Below are positions 53,622 to 63,040 of a DNA stretch of 64,000 bases, piece after piece. How positions within the stretch are numbered: position 1 is the stretch's first letter; the number at the start of each line of letters is the position of its first letter. The position numbers and the translations under genes are program-made. This DNA is from Catenisphaera adipataccumulans (lineage in GTDB: Bacteria; Bacillota_I; Bacilli_A; Erysipelotrichales; Erysipelotrichaceae), in NCBI RefSeq assembly GCF_014202755.1, contig NZ_JACHHK010000003.1, forward strand, positions 275,783 to 339,782, given 5' to 3'. Below the pieces are notes generated by a model that saw nothing but the letters and a program-made list of their open reading frames with translations, did no database searches and was not told the DNA's origin.

Positions 53622-54944
53622 TGTGCAGTGGCGGAAATCCGGGTCGGTCAGGATCCGCGCGAAGATCAATCCCAGCGGAATACACAACAGGATGATGACC
53701 GCAGTCATCAGACTGGACATCGCTTCATCGATCGACTGTGTTCCCAGACCATAGAATCCACGATACAAATAGAGCCCAGGCACCATGATGACGATCGAAG
53801 GCACCGTGACCGCGATCCGCGGATACCCGTATCGATTATGCAGCGCATAGGCCAGCAAGCCGGCCGTCATGGCTCCGATAAAGGCGCCCAGTGCTGCCGG
53901 GCAGTCCGCATAATTGACCAGGACCAGACGCAAAGTATTGCTGAGGGAGCCAATGATGGCAGCCAGTGCACAAAGCCGCATCGGACTGTTGAACATCATC
54001 GAGAATCCGAAGACCCCGCCGAAACTGAACACCAGCCAAAGCATCACTTTCCACTGCGGTGCGATCGTCATCGGCAGAAAACTGCCCGGTTCCAGTCCCA
54101 GAAAGTACGCCATGATCCAGCCGGTAATGCAGGCGACCGTCACCGTCATGATAAAGAATGACATTCGCTCTAACCCCGAATGCATATCCGATTTGGCGAA
54201 ATCAAAGCCGCTGGTAATAAACGGAAAGCCCGGAATAATAAACAACATCGAACAAATATAACCAATTTCATGCTGCGTCGATAGATCAAAAACATGCTCC
54301 AGGCACCGCAGACTTAATGTATAACACAGGCAGGCAATCGAAACTGAAACCATGATGCACAAAAACTGTGTCAGCTTACGGCGCTGCATATGTGCCCGGA
54401 TGTCGTTGCCGATGCCGGCGCCGATCAGGGCCCCGAACATTTCTGCCGGGCCGCCGCCTAATAAAAAGGTAAAGGAAGCACAGGCCACAGCGGAAGCCAG
54501 TCCCAGCTGCAGCGGAGAATACAATCCCGGCATCTGATCAATGGCATCCAGCGTTTCATGGATCTGAACACTGTTGGCCTGCAGATAACGGCTGCTGAAT
54601 TGTTCGACAAACTGTGTTAAAGCATGCAGCTTATTGGTGTTGACACCGTTATTGGTCAGGCTCAGGGTCTGTGAAAAACACTGTTGGTCATCAAAACAGG
54701 TATAATTCAGGGTCGTAAAACCGATCTCCATCGTACAGGTCACATCCAGCGCTTTGGCCAGCATGTTCATTGCGCGGCGGACACGCCAAGCTGCTGTACC
54801 GCAGGACAAAAGCATCAATCCGACCCGGCCGATCAGGATGGATTTTTCTTCCAGATTGGCTTCGGAAATTGGTGTATTTTTAAATTTTTTGGCATAATTG
54901 TGCCATTGAATGACCATATGGTTGCGTTCGATCGTGGTGTTCAT
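53619..54944 (-). CDS. Threonine/serine exporter family (ThrE-like) protein
   Basis: A 441-residue fusion of the two halves seen in ThrE-type exporters: an N-terminal DUF1212 region (about residues 15-270, with LMLLSCGTAAWRVRRAM and the helix IPGFPFITSGFDFAKSDM) and a DUF3815-like C-terminal half (about 280-430). About ten membrane helices. ThrE exports threonine and serine in Corynebacterium; the substrate here is inferred from family. AAGGAAGG precedes the ATG at 54944; the longer frame to 55022 reads through the leader. Confidence 0.85.
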   Translation of the reverse strand: MNTTIERNHMVIQWHNYAKKFKNTPISEANLEEKSILIGRVGLMLLSCGTAAWRVRRAMNMLAKALDVTCTMEIGFTTLNYTCFDDQQCFSQTLSLTNNGVNTNKLHALTQFVEQFSSRYLQANSVQIHETLDAIDQMPGLYSPLQLGLASAVACASFTFLLGGGPAEMFGALIGAGIGNDIRAHMQRRKLTQFLCIMVSVSIACLCYTLSLRCLEHVFDLSTQHEIGYICSMLFIIPGFPFITSGFDFAKSDMHSGLERMSFFIMTVTVACITGWIMAYFLGLEPGSFLPMTIAPQWKVMLWLVFSFGGVFGFSMMFNSPMRLCALAAIIGSLSNTLRLVLVNYADCPAALGAFIGAMTAGLLAYALHNRYGYPRIAVTVPSIVIMVPGLYLYRGFYGLGTQSIDEAMSSLMTAVIILLCIPLGLIFARILTDPDFRHCT

Positions 54945-55061
54945 GATTTTCCTTCCTTCTGCGGCCATTATAAACTGACCCATATAAAAAGACAAACCAG
55001 ATTTCATCCAAAAGGAGTACAATAAATATAAAGAACAATCCCGATCTTGGAGGTGAATGAT

Positions 55062-55979
55062 ATGTTATATGAGGGTGAGTTTCAGTCTGTAAACAAGAGG
55101 GACAACGTACAGTATTGGCTTTATGTGCCGGCCGCACAGCCAAAAGGTGTCATTCAGCTGGTGCACGGTTTCGGCGAACATGCCCGCCGTTATCTGCTCA
55201 TGATCGCCGCTTATGTGAAAGCCGGCTACATCGTAGCCGCCGATGATCATGTCGGTCACGGCAAGACCGCCATCGTCAATAATAGCTGGGGCGACTGGGG
55301 CGATGCCGGATTTGAGACCATGGTCAACGATGAATATGAATTGATGAAGATCGCGAAAGCAAAATTCCCGGATGTGCCATATTATATGTTCGGACACAGT
55401 ATGGGATCGGTCATCACGCGGGAATTCATCGCCCGTTACGGCAATGAACTGAAAGCCGCTGCCCTGTGCGGCACGTGCGGTTCTTTCCCGACCAAGGAAG
55501 CCGAGGCAATGTTGGAAAAAGACGTTGCCGAAGGCAAAGGCAAGGAAACCGATGTACAGGCTGCCGGTACAGCCATGGGCTGGATGGGCGAACGCTGCGG
55601 TGAAATCAAGCTTGGCAACGAGTGGATCTGCCATGATCACGACGTTCAGGTCGATCATGCCAATGATCCGTTTGATGCGTTCACCCGGCCGACGACGAAT
55701 CAGTCGCTGCTGTATTTCATGCAGATGATCGATGATGTCACTGGCGTTCAGTGGGCCAAAAAAGTGCCGAAAGCCCTGCCGCTTTACAGCATCGCCGGCG
55801 ATCAGGATCCGTTCGGCAACTACGGCCAGGGCGTCTATGAAGTCAGCAACTGGCTTTATGATACCGGTCATCAGATCACGACCAAAGTCTATTCGGGCTA
55901 TCGTCATGAGATCCACAACTACAAAGATATCCAGGATGAAGTTGTCGACGGCATCATTCAGTTCTTTGAACAGGCATGA
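55062..55979 (+). CDS. Alpha/beta hydrolase, monoacylglycerol-lipase-like
   Basis: A 305-residue serine hydrolase. The oxyanion strand is VIQLVHGFGEHARRY. The nucleophile elbow is FGHSMGS, the acid is in the IAGDQDPFG loop and the His in GYRHEIHN, so the triad is complete. This is the Hydrolase_4 group of monoacylglycerol lipases and lysophospholipases. It has no signal peptide and is cytoplasmic. The start at 55062 follows GGAGGTGA; an in-frame TTG at 55047 lies before it. Confidence 0.9.
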   Translation: MLYEGEFQSVNKRDNVQYWLYVPAAQPKGVIQLVHGFGEHARRYLLMIAAYVKAGYIVAADDHVGHGKTAIVNNSWGDWGDAGFETMVNDEYELMKIAKAKFPDVPYYMFGHSMGSVITREFIARYGNELKAAALCGTCGSFPTKEAEAMLEKDVAEGKGKETDVQAAGTAMGWMGERCGEIKLGNEWICHDHDVQVDHANDPFDAFTRPTTNQSLLYFMQMIDDVTGVQWAKKVPKALPLYSIAGDQDPFGNYGQGVYEVSNWLYDTGHQITTKVYSGYRHEIHNYKDIQDEVVDGIIQFFEQA

Positions 55980-55982
55980 CGC

Positions 55983-56007
55983 AAGGAGCACCGCGGTGCT
56001 CCTTTTT
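55983..56007 (+). terminator. Terminator of the hydrolase gene
   Basis: AAGGAGCACC-GC-GGTGCTCCTT is followed by TTT. Confidence 0.85.
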
Positions 56008-56009
56008 AG

Positions 56010-56038
56010 TTGACATTTATAGGTTTTTTCACTATAAA
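56010..56038 (+). promoter_or_regulatory. Promoter of the isomerase/secreted-protein pair
   Basis: TTGACA (56010-56015), a 17-bp spacer and TATAAA (56033-56038), the best consensus promoter in the window. It lies directly after the upstream terminator. Confidence 0.8.
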
Positions 56039-56058
56039 TGAATCATGAGGAGAGTCAT

Positions 56059-56937
56059 ATGAATTTATCCGTTATTACTGATCAAGTCGATCAAGATATC
56101 GAAAAGGCCCTGCCGCTGATCCAGGCACATGGTTATTCTTATGTGGAACTGCATAACGTGTTCGGCAAAACGATCGAGACGATCGATAAAGATGAATGTG
56201 CCTGTCTGAAAACACTGCTTCAAAAGTATCAATTAAAAGTTTCCTGCATCGCTTCGACGGTGTTTTTTCTCTGCCCGCTTTATCCAAACGACGTGGTATC
56301 TTCGTTTGATCCGACATTCAAGGCAGTCACCGGAAATCTGGATACGCATTTATCGTACTTGCTGAAAGCCTGCCGGATCGCGAAAACACTGGATTGTGAT
56401 GTCGTGCGCGTCTTCCCGTTTCGATTCCCGGACAACCGCCGGCCGCCTTACGGCACCGTCGAGGACGTCAGCCAGATCTTACGGGCAATGAGCCGGGCGC
56501 TGCAGATCGCGCAGGCCGAGGATGTGACCCTGGTGCTGGAAAACTGTCCGCATTCGCATTTGCCGAAAGGCTTCATGACGGCGGAAATTGTTCAATTCAT
56601 CAACAACCCTCATTTACAGCTGCTTTGGGATCCGGGCAATTCTTATCGGGCGATCCGGGAGAACCTGCCGCAGCCGGAGATCCGCTCGATCTACGATGAA
56701 TGGGATGCGATCAAGTCTTATGTCCGGCATGTCCATATCAAGGATTATCATTATGATCCGCATTTTGAAAAGCCCTATCGCCATGTGCCGCTGGGGCAAG
56801 GCGATCTCAATTACAAAGTTTTAATGAATAAGATGCGTGATTTTCCCTACTGTGTATCGCTGGAAGCCGAAGTCGATCAGGCCGGTACGCTGGCATCGAT
56901 GCAGGTGCTGAAAACACTTTGGGAGGCAGATCGATGA
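56059..56937 (+). CDS. Sugar phosphate isomerase/epimerase (xylose-isomerase-like TIM barrel)
   Basis: A 292-residue TIM-barrel protein of the AP-endonuclease-2/xylose isomerase-like superfamily. Metal-ligand candidates are the Glu in VTLVLENCPHSH, the Asp in LLWDPGNSY, the His in VRHVHIKDYH and the Glu in SLEAEVDQ. Relatives isomerise or epimerise sugars or inositol derivatives; the substrate is unknown. AGGAGAGTCAT precedes the ATG. The following gene starts within its stop codon (ATGA). Confidence 0.85.
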   Translation: MNLSVITDQVDQDIEKALPLIQAHGYSYVELHNVFGKTIETIDKDECACLKTLLQKYQLKVSCIASTVFFLCPLYPNDVVSSFDPTFKAVTGNLDTHLSYLLKACRIAKTLDCDVVRVFPFRFPDNRRPPYGTVEDVSQILRAMSRALQIAQAEDVTLVLENCPHSHLPKGFMTAEIVQFINNPHLQLLWDPGNSYRAIRENLPQPEIRSIYDEWDAIKSYVRHVHIKDYHYDPHFEKPYRHVPLGQGDLNYKVLMNKMRDFPYCVSLEAEVDQAGTLASMQVLKTLWEADR

Positions 56938-57599
56938 AATGGTTTCGTACCGCTCTGACCGGCATCTTATGCATATTGTTTACGGTATGCATCTTGCCGG
57001 TCTCAGCCGCTGAACCGGTCAAATTAGAAGACCCGGTCTGGTACTATGATCACCAATCGTATACATTGTATTACGGATTTTCATTAAAGAACGAGATGAA
57101 AAATAAGGCAGAACGGAACGTCGGTTATCGCGTGAAAGCAGTGGATGAAGCCGGCAATGAAGTTGCGTCCGTCAACGGGACGATCAAACGTATCGAGAAA
57201 AACGGCGACCGTGTTTACTATGCGGCACAAATTTCCTGTACCGGACAGCCCGCGCAGGTCAAGATCCGCACCGATGGGGCAAAGCCTGTATCTTCAGCGA
57301 ATCGAAAGAAAACGAAACAAATGTATCCGGTGCACAATGTGAAAGAAACCGTCGATACGCAATATGCGTTGGTTTCCGGCTTTAATAATATCATCGTCAC
57401 CGGAACGATCGAAAACAAGACCGATCAAGCGCTGCAGGATGCGCGGATCGTGGCAGTATTTAAAAAAGATGGTAAGATCGTAGACATGATTTATGACAAG
57501 GTCGAATCAGTGGACGCGCACAGCACATTGGATATTACCCTGACACAATACCGGTCCGTGGCCGAGCATGACAGTGTGAAATGTTATATTACGCAATAA
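56934..57599 (+). CDS. Secreted protein with FxLYD-like domain
   Basis: A 221-residue exported protein. The signal peptide covers about residues 1-25 (basic MKWFR, hydrophobic GILCILFTVCILPVSA, cleavage near AAE); with no lipobox it is secreted rather than a lipoprotein. The mature part has two beta-rich segments, the second reading FNNIIVTGTIENKTDQALQDA, which resembles the FxLYD fold. Function unknown. It is coupled to the isomerase gene by an ATGA overlap, so a role in handling an outside compound is possible. Confidence 0.65.
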   Translation: MKWFRTALTGILCILFTVCILPVSAAEPVKLEDPVWYYDHQSYTLYYGFSLKNEMKNKAERNVGYRVKAVDEAGNEVASVNGTIKRIEKNGDRVYYAAQISCTGQPAQVKIRTDGAKPVSSANRKKTKQMYPVHNVKETVDTQYALVSGFNNIIVTGTIENKTDQALQDARIVAVFKKDGKIVDMIYDKVESVDAHSTLDITLTQYRSVAEHDSVKCYITQ

Positions 57600-57626
57600 A
57601 AAGATGCGGATTTCCCGCATCTTTTT
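57598..57626. terminator. Bidirectional terminator
   Basis: AAAAAGATGCGG-ATTTC-CCGCATCTTTTT. Shared by the secreted-protein gene and the end of the sorbitol PTS operon. Confidence 0.8.
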
Positions 57627-57658
57627 CTATGATTTAGTTTTAGGAGAGATGAATCATT

Positions 57659-58015
57659 TTAGTCATCAATTTGGATGACTGTGCCGACTTTAATGTCCGG
57701 CATTGGTTTTGCTTCAACATACAGCGTACCGGCTAATTCCGGATTGGTCTGTCCGTCGAAACGGATCGTGCAGTGGCCTAATCCGCTCAAGGTCAGCGGA
57801 ACTTCGCTGCCGACTGCGGTGATCTTATATTCCTGATCATCGAACTTCAGTGTCTGGCCTGGCTGAATCGTGCCGTTAATTGGAGTAACATCGACGGAGT
57901 AACAATAGTCTTTTAATTCGTCCGGCGCACTGTCGCCGAAAATGATCAGGAAATTCGCACCCTCGAATTCGGAAATGCCCGATCCGATAGCTTTTACTTT
58001 GTTTTGATAAATCAT
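57659..58015 (-). CDS. srlB: PTS glucitol/sorbitol EIIA component
   Basis: A 118-residue EIIA-Gut protein. The start IYQNKVKAIGSGISEF and the GLGHCTIRFDG loop, with a candidate His, are characteristic. The C-terminal KVGTVIQI is also typical. It receives phosphate from HPr and passes it to EIIB. It is the last gene of the sorbitol operon. Confidence 0.93.
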   Translation of the reverse strand: MIYQNKVKAIGSGISEFEGANFLIIFGDSAPDELKDYCYSVDVTPINGTIQPGQTLKFDDQEYKITAVGSEVPLTLSGLGHCTIRFDGQTNPELAGTLYVEAKPMPDIKVGTVIQIDD

Positions 58016-58082
58016 GTGTACCTCCTCATTTGTTTCCTCCCGACACGATGTGCGGAGGAGAAAATATGTTCTTTACTTATTA

Positions 58083-59096
58083 TTAATATAAACCAAAGCT
58101 TGCGAAGTAAGCAATCAGAACTCGGATCCATCCAGTCAGGAAACGTGAATACATGACCGAAAGGACGCCGACTTCAATGGTCTCCGGCTCAGCTTCTGCC
58201 AGTCCCAAACCAACTGGGATAAAGTCGCAGGCACCCTGGCAGTTGATAGCGAACAAGGCAGGCAGTGCCAGCTGCGGAGCGATGTTGCCTTTACCAATTT
58301 CAGCACCAATCAAGGTTCCGACGATCTGTGCGATTACAGCACCAGGTCCTAATAAGGCAGACAGACCTGGGATGGAGCAGATCACACCTAAGGCAACCAA
58401 TCCAACGATATTTCCAGCCAACGGTGTCAGTAAGTGAGCAAATGCATCACCGAATCCGGATCCGTTGATGATACCGATCAAGAGGGAAACAAAACCCATG
58501 AACGGCAGCAATGTGACGATGCAGGTTTGAATGGCGTCACGGCCGGCTTGATAGAATGTATTGACAACTTTGCCGACGCCCAGACCTAAGCTGGTCATGA
58601 AGGATTTCTTTTCCTGTGCAGCCAATGTTTCGGAAACTTTCTGATCTGCATTGAATTTCGGTGCATCGGATTTCGCTGGTTCCGATTCAGCGGTCTTAGC
58701 AGCCTCGGCAGCTTCGCTTTCGTCCGCTAAGGAAATTTGTTTTGAGGTAACGGCCGATACATAGATATCTTCGGTGATATACTGTGCCATCGGACCGGAT
58801 TTACCTGTCGGCATGACGTTGACCGTCGGGATGCCCTTTTTCGGGTAGATGCCGCAGCGCAGCGTACCGCCGCAGTCGATGATGACCATGGCGATCTGCT
58901 CTTCCGGTGCAGATCCGTGGAAACCGTCGACCGGGGTCATACCGCTCAGTTCAACGATTTTATCCAAACATTCCGGTGCAGTTCCGCCGCCGGTAATGTA
59001 CATGACAATGTGTTTTTCTTCCGTCGGCGTAATGATCAGCGGTCCGCCGAATCCGGAAGGTCCTCGTTCAATTTTAATGGCTCTATATTCAGGCAT
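58083..59096 (-). CDS. srlE: PTS glucitol/sorbitol EIIB component
   Basis: A 337-residue EIIB-Gut. The phosphocysteine lies in [15 protein letters not shown] (about residues 72-86). The start [20 protein letters not shown] is typical. A polar, Ala/Glu-rich linker (about 120-165) precedes the C-terminal membrane part (about 180-335) that belongs to the permease. Length is normal for SrlE. It lies 22 nt after EIIC and 67 nt before EIIA. Confidence 0.93.
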   Translation of the reverse strand: MPEYRAIKIERGPSGFGGPLIITPTEEKHIVMYITGGGTAPECLDKIVELSGMTPVDGFHGSAPEEQIAMVIIDCGGTLRCGIYPKKGIPTVNVMPTGKSGPMAQYITEDIYVSAVTSKQISLADESEAAEAAKTAESEPAKSDAPKFNADQKVSETLAAQEKKSFMTSLGLGVGKVVNTFYQAGRDAIQTCIVTLLPFMGFVSLLIGIINGSGFGDAFAHLLTPLAGNIVGLVALGVICSIPGLSALLGPGAVIAQIVGTLIGAEIGKGNIAPQLALPALFAINCQGACDFIPVGLGLAEAEPETIEVGVLSVMYSRFLTGWIRVLIAYFASFGLY

Positions 59097-59118
59097 ACTT
59101 TATTTCTCCTCCATCATA

Positions 59119-59664
59119 TTATTCTTTAAAATCGCGGCTCAATTTAATGTGCTGCTGCTTTTCAACATATCGCGTCGTAAACTCTGTTGACCATCCGGAA
59201 ATGAAGTTGGCAACCAGGCCGACTAACAAATAACGGACAGCTAACGGTGTCGTATCCAGTCCCAGCTGCGATACACCATTGGCAATACCTAACCAAACGA
59301 ACAGTTCCGATGCGTTGATGTGCGGGAACAAACCGTTGTTGGTGTGGCAATGGTACGTTGCCGAAGCGTAGAACGCCGGCTTGTAGAATTCCGGCATGAA
59401 TTTTCCCATCGACAGGGCTACCGGGTTTCCTAACATAAATGCGGAAATAAACGGCAGGACTGCGTAGCGCAGAACTGGATTCTTGGTGCAGGAACGGGCA
59501 ATTTTATTGACCGAATCCTGGCCAGCCAAAGCGATGATCGCATTCATCAGGATCAACAGCATCAATACAGTTGGAATGATACCAGTGACCCAGCTTACAA
59601 ATTGTTCACCACCGAGGGTGAAAAGGTTCATAAACCCTTTCGCTATATTAACAATGACATCCAT
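59119..59664 (-). CDS. srlA: PTS glucitol/sorbitol EIIC component
   Basis: A 181-residue EIIC-Gut membrane subunit with four to five helices. It starts MDVIVNIAKGFMNLFTLGGEQ, and has GNPVALSMGKFMPEFYKPAF and CHTNNGLFPHINASELFVW in the middle. Together with the membrane half of EIIB it forms the sorbitol channel. It lies 12 nt after gutM. Confidence 0.95.
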   Translation of the reverse strand: MDVIVNIAKGFMNLFTLGGEQFVSWVTGIIPTVLMLLILMNAIIALAGQDSVNKIARSCTKNPVLRYAVLPFISAFMLGNPVALSMGKFMPEFYKPAFYASATYHCHTNNGLFPHINASELFVWLGIANGVSQLGLDTTPLAVRYLLVGLVANFISGWSTEFTTRYVEKQQHIKLSRDFKE

Positions 59665-59676
59665 AATGTAACCTTT

Positions 59677-60132
59677 CTATGCTCTTTCTGACGAGCTTCT
59701 GTTGACAGCACGGCCTACCGCATTTTCGACCTTGCGGACCGGTGACGGAACATCCTGCAGCTCTTCGCCGTTCATAAATTTCCGGTACGTCAGAGCACCG
59801 TCGGCAATGGCCTTGCGTAAATTACGATGTCCTTTCGGACCGTCGTCTTCCGTCAAGTCTCCGACATAACGGCCTTCAAATCCCGGCATATCTTTGACGC
59901 GGGCCAGGAAGGTCGTTCCTTCGATCTTCTTGCTTTGGACGATCGTGCCGTCTTCATCAATCTGGAACATCACGATCGCACCGGCATGGAAGCCGCCGGA
60001 TTTTCGTCCGACCACGACTTTGCCTTGTTTTCGTAACTTGACAAATTCGTTGTTGAAATTTTTCATCTGATAACTGCTTAATACAAACTGCAGAATAAAT
60101 GCAGCGGCCAGAACTAACGCAAATGCAATCAT
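59677..60132 (-). CDS. gutM: Glucitol operon activator GutM
   Basis: A 151-residue protein. One N-terminal membrane helix (residues 2-20) is followed by the GutM domain: FNNEFVKLRKQGKVVVGRKS, then GAIVMFQIDEDG and ARVKDMPGFEGRYVG. GutM is an accessory activator of sorbitol operons. It is encoded between the PRD regulator and the EIIC gene, as in other Firmicutes. Confidence 0.93.
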   Translation of the reverse strand: MIAFALVLAAAFILQFVLSSYQMKNFNNEFVKLRKQGKVVVGRKSGGFHAGAIVMFQIDEDGTIVQSKKIEGTTFLARVKDMPGFEGRYVGDLTEDDGPKGHRNLRKAIADGALTYRKFMNGEELQDVPSPVRKVENAVGRAVNRSSSERA

Positions 60133-60143
60133 ATTGTTCCTCC

Positions 60144-62042
60144 TTAGTTTCTTTTATATAAAACCCTTAATAAGTTCGGGTATGAGTCTGCCGAAATGAT
60201 CCGATCCATCAATTCTGGATCGTTGAGGATCGCCAATATTTCATCGTAGATCCGAATCAATAAATCATCCTCTGTATTTTCTTCCGGCAGTGCCAACAAG
60301 AATATGAGCTGTATATCCATATTTTGATATTTAACTGGCTCCGGCAGAACGCCGATCGCCAGCAGCAGGTGTTCTCCTGTTAAATTAAATGTATGCGGAA
60401 TAGCGGCTTTATTTCCCAGCACCATCGTGCCCTGCGCTTCACGCTCTGCTAAACGTTCCTCGAAATCCTCATCCAAGTATCCTTTCTGCTGCAAGGACTG
60501 AATCATCGTATGCATCGCTTCTTCGTAGGTTTTATCCTCCAGAACGAAGAAGAAGTCCTCTTTCAGGATCGAAGTCATCACAAACCAGTTATCATCGATG
60601 AGTTCGTTTCCCTGCGGCTGCAGATAACGGATCTTGGCTATGCGATTTCGCAGTTCGTTTTCATTGAACACTTCCCGGATCCGGATGACCGGCACCTGAC
60701 ACCGGAACGGCAGATCCGTCGTGCTGAGCACGAGATCGTATGTATTTAGTACGCTTGGCCTCATATCGTCATCCGTGAACAGATCGACGACCGTCGAACT
60801 GTCGATGATCTTACGAAGCTGGGCGTAAACCAGACGAGCCGTCACTTTGCCCGATGCGCTGACGATCGCAATACGCTGCTCTTTTTCATCGTTGTCGCTT
60901 AAGAAAACGCTGAAATAAGACGTCAGATAGCCAAGTTCCTCGTTGTTGACCTTGACGTGATAGCGGCGTTCGATGATGCCGGCGGCAATATCGGCCATCT
61001 TACTGGCAATCGGATATTTCTGCCGGACCGCATCGGCCATCATATTTTCAATACGCACGTTGTATTTCAGACGATTGATCATGAACATCAAATGATACAT
61101 GAATTCTTCTGTGTAATCGTCTAGATTGACATCCAGATCAAACTGCATCTCGATCGCGTCGATGATTTCCTTGAGCAGCGGCCGCATGGTTTCATCCAAT
61201 TCAAACTGCTGCATCTTTTCAGTATCATCCGGTGTGCGCATGCCGATGATCGGCAGGAAAACAAAGATCTTTTCTTCCAGCGGGAATTCTACATGCATCA
61301 TGTTGCCCAGCCGGTTGATCAGATGATCGATGAATTCAAATTCCTTACGGGATGTCAAGTTATAGAATGTCTCCGGCAGCCGCCCGATGTAATGACCGGT
61401 CATGAATCGGTCGAGCATCAAGGTCAGATAGCTGTTGAACAGTTCTTCCACTTTCCAGTCCAGATCTTTTTGGGAAAAGCAACTTTCCACAATATCCAGA
61501 ATGTCATCATCCTGCGGATATTCGCGGTAGATTTCATCGTAATTGTTTTCCATCACATAACGGCGGATATCAAGTTCCGATCCTTGAAGCATCAAGCCCT
61601 TGCTGGTCTTGCCGATGATCGACAGGTTGTAAGGCTCGATCTCGGTCCGCAGCCGGTTCAGATCTTTGACCATCGTGCTGCGTCCAATGTTCATTTCGTA
61701 AGCTAAGTCATCGGTGAGCAGCGGGTTGAACGCCCGCATCAGCTTGCCGAAAATGTAATCCCGGCGATGTTTCGCTGAATTCATGGAATCATCTTCCGTC
61801 ACGATATGTGAGAATGCGGTCTGAAATTGAACGGGATCAAAGATCCGCAGACTGCATCGGCCTTGATCCACTTCGATGACGCCACTGTCTTCCAACATTT
61901 CATTTAATGTTTTAATATCATTGCGGACCGTCCGGGTACTGACACCCAGCTGGTCTGCCAACAGATATATATCAGTGACAGAAGACTTCCTCATCAAAAT
62001 CAGAATGTTTGCGATCCGGTTTTCACCGAAAATATTTACCAT
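60144..62042 (-). CDS. PRD-domain activator of the sorbitol operon (GutR/BglG type)
   Basis: A 632-residue PTS-controlled regulator: HTH (about 10-60, LADQLGVSTRTVRNDIKTL), Mga-like region, two PRDs (about 180-400), an EIIB-like region around VSASGKVTARLVYAQLRK and a C-terminal EIIA-like domain with the His in AAIPHTFN. The EIIB-like Cys is replaced by Ser, so that domain cannot be phosphorylated on Cys. It lies inside the operon, 11 nt before gutM, so it controls its own expression. Confidence 0.88.
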   Translation of the reverse strand: MVNIFGENRIANILILMRKSSVTDIYLLADQLGVSTRTVRNDIKTLNEMLEDSGVIEVDQGRCSLRIFDPVQFQTAFSHIVTEDDSMNSAKHRRDYIFGKLMRAFNPLLTDDLAYEMNIGRSTMVKDLNRLRTEIEPYNLSIIGKTSKGLMLQGSELDIRRYVMENNYDEIYREYPQDDDILDIVESCFSQKDLDWKVEELFNSYLTLMLDRFMTGHYIGRLPETFYNLTSRKEFEFIDHLINRLGNMMHVEFPLEEKIFVFLPIIGMRTPDDTEKMQQFELDETMRPLLKEIIDAIEMQFDLDVNLDDYTEEFMYHLMFMINRLKYNVRIENMMADAVRQKYPIASKMADIAAGIIERRYHVKVNNEELGYLTSYFSVFLSDNDEKEQRIAIVSASGKVTARLVYAQLRKIIDSSTVVDLFTDDDMRPSVLNTYDLVLSTTDLPFRCQVPVIRIREVFNENELRNRIAKIRYLQPQGNELIDDNWFVMTSILKEDFFFVLEDKTYEEAMHTMIQSLQQKGYLDEDFEERLAEREAQGTMVLGNKAAIPHTFNLTGEHLLLAIGVLPEPVKYQNMDIQLIFLLALPEENTEDDLLIRIYDEILAILNDPELMDRIISADSYPNLLRVLYKRN

Positions 62043-62063
62043 CTTCTGTCATCTCCTTCTTGT

Positions 62064-62861
62064 CTATCCGCGGGATTTACCGCCTGAAATATTGATCGTC
62101 GTACCAGTGATGTAGCTTGCACGATCCGACACAAGGAATGCACACAGATTGCCGACTTCATCCAGTTTGCCGTCCCGTCCTAACGGAATGACTTTACTGT
62201 AATCGGTCGATAATTCTTCCGGCTTGACACCGCGCGTATAAGCCAGCGCTTCATTGTAAGCCGGTGTACGCAATCCGGTCGCTTCCATGATGCCCGGAGC
62301 AACGGCTACCACTCGTACATTGTATTTTCCTAATTCCTTTGCCCAGCTGCGTGTGAAACTGTCGCAGGCACCTTTGGTCGCCGAATAAGCCGACTGGCCT
62401 TGGCTGCCTTCCTTGCCCGATTCACTGGACATATTCAAGATCACGCCATGTCCCTGTTTCACAAACTCGCGGGCAGCTGCCTGTGCACATAGGAACAAAC
62501 CTTTGACATTGACAGCGAACATCTTATCAAGCGTTTTTACATCCAGTTCGTATTCCGGACGCTCGCCTTTGACATCCACCAACAAACGCGGCAAGTTGAT
62601 TCCGGCATTGTTGACCAATGCATCAACATGTCCGAATTTTTCTTTGACAGCGCTCATCATTTCATTGACGCTGTCCGGATCCGTAACATTGCACTTTACA
62701 CAGTACGCACCTTCGAGATCGTCTCCGGTCTCTACGTTCAGATCCACAACGGCAACATCTGCACCCGCTGCCAGCAGCGTTTCAACAACATGCTTTCCAA
62801 TGCCGGAAGCCCCGCCGGTCACGATAACAGTTTTACCATCTAAACCTAACCATTCAGTCAT
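62064..62861 (-). CDS. srlD: Sorbitol-6-phosphate 2-dehydrogenase (SDR family)
   Basis: A 265-residue short-chain dehydrogenase. The NAD-binding loop is TGGASGIGKH, the catalytic Ser is in LNMSSESGKEG and the Tyr-x3-Lys is YSATK. It oxidises sorbitol 6-phosphate to fructose 6-phosphate, feeding glycolysis. First gene of the operon, ahead of the PRD regulator, gutM and the PTS subunits. The C-terminal GTTINISGGKSRG is typical of this subfamily. Confidence 0.93.
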   Translation of the reverse strand: MTEWLGLDGKTVIVTGGASGIGKHVVETLLAAGADVAVVDLNVETGDDLEGAYCVKCNVTDPDSVNEMMSAVKEKFGHVDALVNNAGINLPRLLVDVKGERPEYELDVKTLDKMFAVNVKGLFLCAQAAAREFVKQGHGVILNMSSESGKEGSQGQSAYSATKGACDSFTRSWAKELGKYNVRVVAVAPGIMEATGLRTPAYNEALAYTRGVKPEELSTDYSKVIPLGRDGKLDEVGNLCAFLVSDRASYITGTTINISGGKSRG

Positions 62862-62939
62862 CTTTCTTCCTCCTGACTTTTTACACCCTTAGTCTACAAA
62901 GGAAGTTGTTTTTCTTTAATTTCATGTTTTTCGAGCCGG

Positions 62940-62954
62940 TTGAAAACGCTTTCG
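62940..62954. promoter_or_regulatory. cre-like site upstream of the sorbitol operon
   Basis: TTGAAAACGCTTTCG matches 14 of 15 positions of WTGNAANCGNWNNCW. It lies about 80 bp upstream of the srlD start, in the 179-bp gap before gltA. A fine position for catabolite repression of sorbitol use. Confidence 0.55.
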
Positions 62955-63040
62955 ACGGGCTTTTTCACACGCCGTGAAATTTTATAGATTAACGATACAG
63001 AATTATCATAACACGATTTCAACCTGAAATAAGACGGATG

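Noticed and set aside
55065..55991. Minus-strand open frame of 308 codons opposite the alpha/beta hydrolase
   Set aside because: The plus-strand frame has a full catalytic triad, ribosome site and terminator; the antisense frame has none.
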